From contig JAIVFJ010000072.1 in the NCBI GenBank assembly GCA_025765615.1, forward strand, positions 1 through 64,000: a DNA stretch of 64,000 nucleotides, given 5' to 3'. Source of the stretch: Zopfochytrium polystomum. Taxonomy: Eukaryota; Chytridiomycota; Chytridiomycetes; Chytridiales; Chytridiaceae. Under the pieces are notes generated by a model. It had not been told where the DNA came from, did not search any database, and was given only the letters and a program-made list of their open reading frames with translations. Shown here piece by piece: positions 57,501 through 64,000 of the stretch (positions are counted from its first letter, which is position 1; every line of letters starts with the position of its first letter). A program made the translations under genes and the position numbers.

Positions 57501-58263
57501 TTCAACCGCCACCTCTGGATATGTCGCCGTTTCCGCTCAGGTCGGGGCCGCAGAGTCGGAAACGTCGTTGCCCAGCCATCACCTGAACGCCATGGGACGG
57601 AAATTTTCACTGATGCATAGCCATGGTATGAATGGATTATTGGAACTGGATGCTGCAAGCCCAGGTTCTGCAATTCGCCTCTGGGCCGCCGGTTCTCCCA
57701 CTGGAGAAGAGTTTGGCCCTAGCATTCAGGATCAAATAGACAGTAAACTTCTCACGGAGAATCGTGGATTCTTTAGCCACGGGCATTGCTTTCATACAGC
57801 ACTTCTGCCAAAGCCACCCGCGTTTGTAAATCCGCAGTACAGTGATCTTGATGGAACTGGCGGTTCTTTGCCAGAAGAGTCTGTTTCCTTTCCCACCCAG
57901 AGGCGCTTCGTTGGTCACGCCATCGATCTTGGCGACGAGTCATCACTCGATGCAGGAACTTTCCGCAGGCGGGGATCGGACTGCTCTAACTCAGCCAATG
58001 TGGGCGTTCTCTGGAGGCCAAATCAAGCTTCTGCTGTATCTGCGGCTGACAAGACTGAACTGGGCGAAGAAAGATACGACGACGGGCTTCAATACAGCAC
58101 AATGATTCGCAAAACGGTTTCGGAGGACAAAGAAGGCGAAACGCACGGCGACGCAATGAAGGATGTTGCCGTCTCGGACGTCAGCGTTTCGAATTCGCTT
58201 CCTTTTTGGCGCGACCGGTCGAGAGCTGTCGAAGTGAAAGATGTTGGAGTCCAATGTGGATGA
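54537..58263 (+). CDS. Large Ser/Thr/Pro-rich protein of unknown function
   Basis: Two exons, 54537-57283 and 57348-58263, flank a 64-bp intron (phase 2) and give 1220 residues. The protein is mostly disordered in appearance, with over 15% Ser and dozens of SP/TP sites. Basic clusters such as LGRKWSFKHRRPTLE, SSRVLGSIRRRPAG and QWLSRRSSSRQSFE look like kinase target regions. No catalytic domain, coiled coil, signal peptide or membrane span is visible. It ends in VKDVGVQCG. Such proteins are often regulators of polarity or signalling in fungi, but nothing in the sequence fixes a role. The first Met pair is used as start, and the T-rich 54330-54400 stretch upstream supports a leader. Confidence 0.8.
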
Positions 58264-58975
58264 GACGATCAGCCACAGCCTGTGGCGCTGGCAAGCCCTG
58301 GGCGGGGCTCTTTTTCACTGCCGACCGTTTTCTGGGTTTTCGCGGAGACACTTTTCCCGCAACCAACGGCATTTCTTCTCTGTGATTCTCTATGTTTTTT
58401 TTTTTTTTTTTTTAACCTTATTGGAAAACTCAGTTTCAGACCTTACTAAATCATTTGGTTTATCGGAAGAGATGTGGCTTATTCGTTTTTATTTGTGGTC
58501 GTAACGCGTTTCCAGCTCTCTCGGGCGAAATTGGCACTGGTGCTTCCAAACCGCTCCAATGGGACCGGACGGTGGACTCCTGCACAGCCCCATGCCCAAC
58601 CATACTCCATGCTTGTCGTTGGTGGGTAAGGGAATACTCTCGTCTCCGACGCCCGAGTGGCGCCTTCTGCCCTGTTGTTGCCTCTCAACATCCCGGATTG
58701 TTCGCTCGCCATGGCCCAACCGGAAGCTCCACTGGACAGGAACTTTGACCTGTCTCCTGTGATTTTGAAAGAACGGTCGTCGAACATCTGAGCCGTCGCA
58801 AATTTACCGCGAGGGTGTGCTCGATGCGTGGGCAGCTGGCCAGTGAGCGCTTCAGGATAGGACATGCAGATCTGGTTGGTGGTGGATCGATTGAGATTAC
58901 AACACACCAACCAAAAAAAAAAAAAAAAAAAAAAAAAAATAGAAAGAAAGGAATCTACTCAAACCCTTCGATCAT
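58264..58975. other. Intergenic region between convergent genes
   Basis: It contains a T-run near 58396-58413 and a 27-A tract at 58913-58939. Short ORFs on both strands have no recognisable features. Confidence 0.6.
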
Positions 58976-59341
58976 TCACGTAACTGGTGGTTTCACAGGT
59001 GGTGTGGGCTGCTGCGGACTCATACCGCGGCTAAGCTGGGACCATCTTTCGCTCCACTCTCTTTGGGCACGAAGCTCCTTTGCAATACGATCCACCCTAT
59101 GACATGAGGAAGCATCGATAATGAGAATGCAAATTGGAATTGAATTGTAGGATTGCAGGACGTACCAAGGAACGCTGTTTAGCAATTCCACCGTGCTGAC
59201 TTGGGCAGGCTTCTTCCGTGTATTGGCTCGCTTTGGCAGATCTCTTCGTGCTTCAGTGAGGGCTGGCGCCGATGGCGAGACGGAAGGCGCAACGGCTTCG
59301 GCCTTGGACGGCGAGGGTGTGCGTCGCGCTGCTGAGTTCAT
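58976..59341 (-). CDS. Small unrecognised protein with conserved-looking helix
   Basis: ATG at 59341 and a stop at 58976. A 69-bp intron with GTACGT...CATAG borders fits at 59097-59165. The intron is a multiple of three and has no stop, so the unspliced frame stays open. Spliced, the protein has 98 residues: a Ser/Ala/Pro-rich head, a basic patch (RANTRKKPA), then STVELLNSVPWVDRIAKEL and REWSERWSQLSRG, and a proline-rich tail. The middle looks like a conserved amphipathic helix, but I do not recognise the family. Confidence 0.55.
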   Translation of the reverse strand: MNSAARRTPSPSKAEAVAPSVSPSAPALTEARRDLPKRANTRKKPAQVSTVELLNSVPWYVLQSYNSIPICILIIDASSCHRVDRIAKELRAQREWSERWSQLSRGMSPQQPTPPVKPPVT

Positions 59342-59539
59342 TCGAAATATATAACCAAACAGCGGAAGGTAAATCCAGTGGTAGACTCTGCTCTTCGCAG
59401 GGTTATGCGGTAGGGGGTAGGGTTGGATAGGTTCAAGCGAATTTCTATTCTGTAGATCAGGGGGGGAAAAAAATGTTCTAGATAAAATGCACTCGAGAAC
59501 TGGGTTTATTTGTCAACTTGCTCAACTTGGCGGGAACCA

Positions 59540-59740
59540 GAAAGCCTTTCAACCCAGTGCGCCACCAGCGCGTCATCGAAGCGTGCGCTTTGGTGAAGGG
59601 TTTCGATACGCTGGACGGCGGCGATATGACAGAGGTCGGCGAGAAGGGAATCGTTTTTACCGGTGTGGCCACAAGCAGCGCAAGTCGGTGGCTAGAGCAC
59701 CTTACTCGGACTCGTAGATGATCCGCTGTGGTGAGCTGCC
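59540..59740 (+). pseudogene. ABC transporter (ABCC/MRP type) remnant
   Basis: The frame at 59560-59670 reads RHQRVIEACALVKGFDTLDG then GDMTEVGEKGI. This matches the segment before the signature motif of the nucleotide-binding domain in MRP-type exporters. The signature that should follow is found one frame over as GHKQRKSVARAPYSDS, a decayed LSGGQKxRxxLARAxYSD. Then comes DDPLW, corresponding to the Walker B DDPLSA, followed by a stop. A frameshift inside the signature, substitutions at invariant glycines and missing flanks show a dead fragment. No transmembrane region or Walker A lies nearby. An alternative, an intron-containing functional gene, is unlikely because neither side extends. Confidence 0.7.
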
Positions 59741-60653
59741 CGCTTCGGTTGACTTTTATTTCTTCCTTCCTTTCCCAGCAGCTGGACTACTTCATGTTCT
59801 CATGCCATCCCCCGAACCCGCCTTCGTCTTTGGTCAACGCCCCAACCTGTCTTCGTTCTCGACCTCCACTCAAGCCGCACTTGCTTTCCTGTCTGGAACG
59901 CTCGCGATCTCGCACGCCGAATTTCTCGTCCCCGAGCGCCGTCGAAGATGCTCGTCCGACCCCGTGGCCGGCCGCCTCCCGCAGACTCCCTTTGGTGACA
60001 GCGACGAGGAGTGCGGCGGACGCTGCCGCGGCTGCAAATGGGTCACTTGACGTTGACAGCTGCCTGGACTATCCGGCGGCGGTGAACTGACCGAAGCCTC
60101 GAACACAGACACGGACCGAAAGTAGATGGCAAGCGATGAGACCTTGGCACTTGGAACCCTTCACATGTCGAAAAGCGTATGGTTCCCACGGTACCTCACC
60201 GAAGCAAAAATCGATTGAAGCACCAAGGAACCCAATGAGGAATAATTAAAACCCCCAAACGAATGTCACAGATTTGCCGCCGACCGATTTGTTTGCGAGC
60301 AAATCCCCCTCTACTTCCATCTTGGTGTGCTTTTGGTGGTTAACGGTGAAATGCCACTCCACGAGCAGCTAGTAGCAATAACAAAAATTGGGCCTGGCGC
60401 AATGATGCGCAACCAGACGACCAGCTCGCGGCGCAAAACCGAAACAGACTCCTTGCGACTGCTTTAGTGCCTGTATAAGGAGCCTGCGCCGGCTTATGCA
60501 GACGTTACAAGCGGAAGTTGTAAGTTGAGAGTATTCGCGGCTGGCGGAGCACGGAGAGTGCGAAGTGCCGATTTTGCACGCGCTTCCGAGACCCTTGTTT
60601 CTTTCTTTCTTTGTCGGCGCTGGTCTGTGGCTGTTCCACTCTCGACGCCCGAC
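59741..60653. other. Region without confident gene
   Basis: Two overlapping + frames to 60050 and 60090 (for example RPNLSSFSTSTQAALAFLSGTLA) have some protein-like character, but they have no domain and no supporting splice sites. From 60110 to 60650 nothing coding stands out. The promoter of the next + gene should lie here, with a pyrimidine-rich stretch near 60597-60613. Confidence 0.4.
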
Positions 60654-61648
60654 ATGCCACCACCAGCTCCACCATCGCCAACACCAGGACGATCTTCGGC
60701 GGCCGCCACGACCACGGGCAGAAGTAGTACTGCCGCGCCTATCTCCTCCTCCTCCTCCGCCCCCATCGTCGGTGGTGCGGCCCTCGCCTCCTTTGGCCTT
60801 GTTGGCTTGACGAGATCAAGCAGCACGTCCAGCTCCTCCAGCGGTTCTCCCATTTTTGTCGATGTACACGGTGTTGACACCTCGCCTTCTCCGTCGTGGG
60901 GTGCTCGCTCGTCTGTCATGCCCTTCTTTTTCCAGCGATTGGCGAAAGTTGGATTTCACCTAAAAGTGCGGGATGGTGTTCTTGCACTCGTCGCGCTGTT
61001 TCTCCTATGGAGATTAATCGTCGATCCGGTCGACGTTTTCGCATTCCTTACGATGTGGTGGTGAGTTCGGCGGAGTACGATCACGCCATTTTTCTCTTAA
61101 CCGTTGGCGTTCTGCATGCCTCTAGTATGGCGCTGCTTCTGTTTCTTCTACTGCATCAACGACTGTCCGAAAATCAACGTCGGCAGGAAGCACTCTGCTT
61201 GACATCGTTCACCCTGCAATGGCTCGTCTCGGCCATTTTCTGGCTGGCCGTTTTTCCGGAGCTCGAAGGACCGATCGGCCTCGCTCAGCGCATTGTTTTG
61301 ACATTCGAGCATTCCTTTCCCCTTGCTGTTCATATTTTCGAGTCCTTCAATGGTTCCCTCGCTCTGCAGCCGCGTGATGCGGGCTACCCCATTTTGTTCG
61401 TGCTTGTTTATGTATTGTGGATGTTGTTTTACCACACAGTTTTTGGATGGGCGTGGCCATACCCTTTCATGCCGCAGTTGGTGGCCTCCCCTTTGACATT
61501 TGCCGTGAGCGTTTTGGGACTCGTTTTGACAGTGGCATCGTGTGCTGGGTGGACTTTGCTGTTTCATTTTTACATCATCCGTGAAGTCCGGAGACTGCTT
61601 CTGGGTAACGCACACTCTGGAACGGAGTCGCTTCTACTGGGGGATTGA
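60654..61648 (+). CDS. Multi-pass membrane protein, FAR-17a/AIG1-like
   Basis: Exons 60654-61060 and 61126-61648 with a 65-bp intron (GTGAGT...CTCTAG, phase 2) give 309 residues. The first 90 residues are Pro/Ser/Thr-rich and soluble. About six hydrophobic spans follow, beginning with GVLALVALFLLWRLIV and MALLLFLLLHQ. The pair FEHSFPLAVHIFESFN and YHTVFGWAWPYPFM resembles the histidine-containing core of the FAR-17a/AIG1 family, membrane hydrolases of fatty-acid esters of hydroxy fatty acids. The conserved Thr/His pair cannot be assigned with certainty, so the family call is moderate. It ends 71 bp before the next ATG on the same strand. Confidence 0.6.
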
Positions 61649-61719
61649 AAAGAAGAGGTTGCATTTCTTCTGGTGGGGAAAATAAAAAAATTAAAAAATT
61701 AAAAAATAAAAAATCCTCA
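61649..61719. other. 71-bp AT-rich spacer between tandem genes
   Basis: Between the stop at 61648 and the ATG at 61720 lies a run of A5-A7 blocks separated by TT or T. No room remains for a conventional separate promoter unless it lies within the upstream gene. Confidence 0.6.
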
Positions 61720-64000
61720 ATGTCGTACTTCACGCAATTTGGCGGCGCGGCCGGTGCAGGGACAGCACCCACCGTCAACTACGGCCTCAACCCTCCCGCC
61801 ACACCCGGCAGCAAGCACACGGGATACAGCTTACCGCAAGGCGCTGGTGGTGCCAACGGCCCTGGTCTTACTGGCCAGCCGAGTAGCAGCATCACACCGC
61901 AGTTTGGCGCGGCTGGGGCCAGCACGTGGCGGGCTGGGCCGGTGGACTCCTCATCGGGCTTCTCGAAGGGCGGTGGCAACAGCCCATATGAGGGGCGGAA
62001 CGGGCGAACTCCCTCTCCTGCGGGTGCTGGCGGCGCCAAATCTGATGATCCTTTCGGCGGCCTGATATCTTTTGGATCCGCACAGAAATCGAACACCAAC
62101 ATGTCCTTGGACGAGAAGCGTCGGCTCGCGTCAGGACCAGCGAGCTCGATGGGCTTTGGCTCACTCCAGAGCAGCAATCTCTTCGTTTCCGGCACATCAC
62201 CCTCTCCTAACACCTCCAGTACCGCGAGTGGATATAGCGGACTCGCTGGTCTTGGAGCGGCGGGCGCCTCAGCAGCCTCTCCTTCGATGTCGACGGGACG
62301 CGTCGGGGGCAGTGGAGTGGGTGGCTCGGGGAACGCTTTTGTTTCCTTGCTGGATGGTGGACTCAACCCAATCAGCAGCACCATTCCGGTCAGCTCAGGT
62401 TCTTCCATCACTTCTGGCTCAAAATCGACGTTTCCCGCGGCTAGCCAAGAATCAAACCCGTTTGGTGATCTGCTTGGAGATGCCATCGCACCATCCTCCT
62501 CTTCGCCGGCCACCCTTTCCACGCTGGCCGCTTCTACCAAACCTTCGTTTAGCGCCCCATCCACGACGATCAGCGACCCATGGAACTTTGACCTGTTGGA
62601 GAAACCCGTTTCTTCTATGAAAGCCCAACCTGCGACTTATTCCGATGACCCTTTCGACCTCACAATCAACTCCTCCAAACCAGCCAGCGTGTCCTCGCCC
62701 CCCGTGGCCAAACCGTCGCGGTTGGTCAGCGAAGAATCCAGCGATGATGACGGCCCCGAAGATCCTTTTGGTCTCCTCTCGAACCTATCGAATCGTCCGA
62801 AACCGAGTCGGCAGAGGCAGCCAGAGCCAACACGATCTACCCCCCCACCCGCAAGCCCTCGTCTCTCTCCTGCGCCAAAGTCTTTTTCCAGCCCAATCAG
62901 CCAGGGATCACCCAGTGGCAAAGCACTTCACCGCGATTTTGAAATTGCACAAATAGTGGACATGGGATTTGACACCGAAACGGCCAACTTTGCTCTCGAT
63001 GCAGCCGGCGGGGACCTCGACATGGCCATTGACATCCTTGTTAAAGGTCGGGACGGATCAGCAGGGCGTCCACGACCTCCTCCTTTACCCAATCGTGATC
63101 AAGCCGGCGGGCGGCCCGGTGCCACGAGAGTAGCGTACTCGCGCTCTGGTGCAGCAGAGGAAACCGGCTCAGACATTTTGAACAAAGCGTCTGCGTTCGG
63201 TCTCTCAATGTTTTCGCACGCAAAGACAGCTCTTGAATTTTCCAAGAAGAAGCTTGGCGAGGCCTATGAGAAGGCTTCCGAGACGGTTGCTGTCATCGCC
63301 GAGAACAACAACATCCACATTCCAGCTACTGGCGCGTCAGGAAAAGCAGGGCAGGGTCCCTCTGGTGTCAAAGATGAAGCGCCTCGAAACTACAAGCCAT
63401 ATCGAGATACTGATGGGTTCGGTGGTGGCGTTGGCGGTTACCGCAATCGTAGTGCACCGGATTCATCAGACGACGACATACCTGTAAGGCACCAATCAGG
63501 TTATGAGCGATATGGGGATCATGGTGCTGAGCTGGATTCCTCCGACGACGACGTTCCTTTGCCAAGGTCTAAAAAGCAAGTCTCTTCGGACCAGCCCAGT
63601 GAGCCCGAGGTCATTGACTTGCCGTGGAGACGGCGGCCGTTCGTGCCAGTGGACGATACCTTTTCCACTGACGCGACTCCTCACTCGCCGACCGAAAAGC
63701 GAGGAAGGGCTCCACCCCCACCCCCCTCCAAGCCTTCTTCTGCTGTTCGACAGAAGCCGCCCGTGCAATCGGAGGCAGCCTCTTTGAATATTTTTGATAC
63801 AGCCCCTGCTGCGTTGCAGCAACCCGCACCCGTGAAGAGCAGCCCTCCACCACCACCACCGACGGTTCGGCATGCTTCACCGGAGCAAATCGCAGAGAGT
63901 GAACGACTTCGCGAGCTTGGCAATGGGCAGTTCAAGGTTGGCCAGTTCGCTGAAGCCGAATCGCACTACAGTTCGGCGATCTCAGCCCTTCCATCAAACG
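61720..64000 (+). CDS. Auxilin/Swa2-like protein with UBA and TPR, 5' part
   Basis: The frame is open from ATG 61720 (MSYFTQFGGAAGAGTAP) to the end of the window, 760 codons without a stop. The N-terminal 400 residues are Gly/Ser/Pro-rich. They carry repeated endocytic motifs: DDPFGGL, NPFGDLLGD, DDPFDL and EDPFGLL (DPF/NPF types), plus a clathrin-box-like SLLDGGL. A UBA domain follows at about residues 405-445, with VDMGF and an LDMAIDIL helix. After acidic and proline-rich linkers a TPR starts with ERLRELGNGQFKVGQFAEAESHY. UBA then TPR is the layout of yeast Swa2 (auxilin), which ends in a J domain that recruits Hsp70 to uncoat clathrin vesicles. The J domain would lie beyond the window, so the assignment rests on the visible part. 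Confidence 0.8.
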   Translation, partial: MSYFTQFGGAAGAGTAPTVNYGLNPPATPGSKHTGYSLPQGAGGANGPGLTGQPSSSITPQFGAAGASTWRAGPVDSSSGFSKGGGNSPYEGRNGRTPSPAGAGGAKSDDPFGGLISFGSAQKSNTNMSLDEKRRLASGPASSMGFGSLQSSNLFVSGTSPSPNTSSTASGYSGLAGLGAAGASAASPSMSTGRVGGSGVGGSGNAFVSLLDGGLNPISSTIPVSSGSSITSGSKSTFPAASQESNPFGDLLGDAIAPSSSSPATLSTLAASTKPSFSAPSTTISDPWNFDLLEKPVSSMKAQPATYSDDPFDLTINSSKPASVSSPPVAKPSRLVSEESSDDDGPEDPFGLLSNLSNRPKPSRQRQPEPTRSTPPPASPRLSPAPKSFSSPISQGSPSGKALHRDFEIAQIVDMGFDTETANFALDAAGGDLDMAIDILVKGRDGSAGRPRPPPLPNRDQAGGRPGATRVAYSRSGAAEETGSDILNKASAFGLSMFSHAKTALEFSKKKLGEAYEKASETVAVIAENNNIHIPATGASGKAGQGPSGVKDEAPRNYKPYRDTDGFGGGVGGYRNRSAPDSSDDDIPVRHQSGYERYGDHGAELDSSDDDVPLPRSKKQVSSDQPSEPEVIDLPWRRRPFVPVDDTFSTDATPHSPTEKRGRAPPPPPSKPSSAVRQKPPVQSEAASLNIFDTAPAALQQPAPVKSSPPPPPPTVRHASPEQIAESERLRELGNGQFKVGQFAEAESHYSSAISALPSN

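Overview
The window is nuclear DNA of a filamentous or early-diverging (chytrid-like) fungus. Genes are cut by many short GT-AG introns, mostly 48-105 bp. Proteins include a fungal-type mitochondrial CPA1, Urb2, Rbd2-type rhomboid, Ctf18, a mitochondrial PDK/BCKDK-type kinase, a formin, Y14 and a WSC/glyoxal-oxidase copper radical oxidase. Assignment to chytrids rather than another fungal lineage is inference. The single best fungal marker is an arginine-attenuator-peptide-like upstream ORF in the CPA1 leader. There are no prokaryotic features, no CRISPR array and no rRNA.

Layout. 1-1218: end of an ankyrin-repeat protein (+). 1686-6615: formin (-). 7478-11478: TPR protein with a Pro/His/Gln-rich head (+), tail to tail with a WD40 protein (11466-12834, -). 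12894-17406: long helical-repeat protein, possibly Pex8-like (+), followed after 58 bp by a predicted mitochondrial protein (17465-18241, +). 19511-23529: six WSC domains fused to an AA5 glyoxal oxidase (+). 25952-27226: histidine phosphatase with a 26-nt microexon (+). 27819-29478: CPA1 with its leader uORF (-). 29924-35734: Urb2-like (-). 36029-36720: unrecognised gene (-). 36933-38244: rhomboid (+). 38866-42895: Ctf18 (-).

42900-51050 is the repeat-rich accessory block. It holds a fold-back element, a gene fragment broken by repeats, a SINE-like repeat, a copia retrotransposon lacking reverse transcriptase, dispersed repeat copies and a small MITE with terminal inverted repeats. Gene density resumes with the mitochondrial kinase (51268-52839, -), Y14 (53553-54326, +), a Ser-rich protein (54537-58263, +), a small protein (58976-59341, -), an ABC-transporter pseudogene remnant (about 59540-59740, +), a multi-pass membrane protein (60654-61648, +) and a UBA/TPR auxilin-like protein running off the end (61720-64000, +).

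Most genes are unrelated housekeeping functions: RNA processing, DNA replication, actin, amino-acid synthesis and trafficking. Several neighbours are packed very closely: 59 bp between divergent starts, and 58 and 71 bp between tandem genes. Homopolymer A tracts of 17-32 bp and simple repeats recur in the gaps. Splice sites were chosen by eye from consensus, phase and protein continuity. Where a gene is given as one span, not every intron was resolved.
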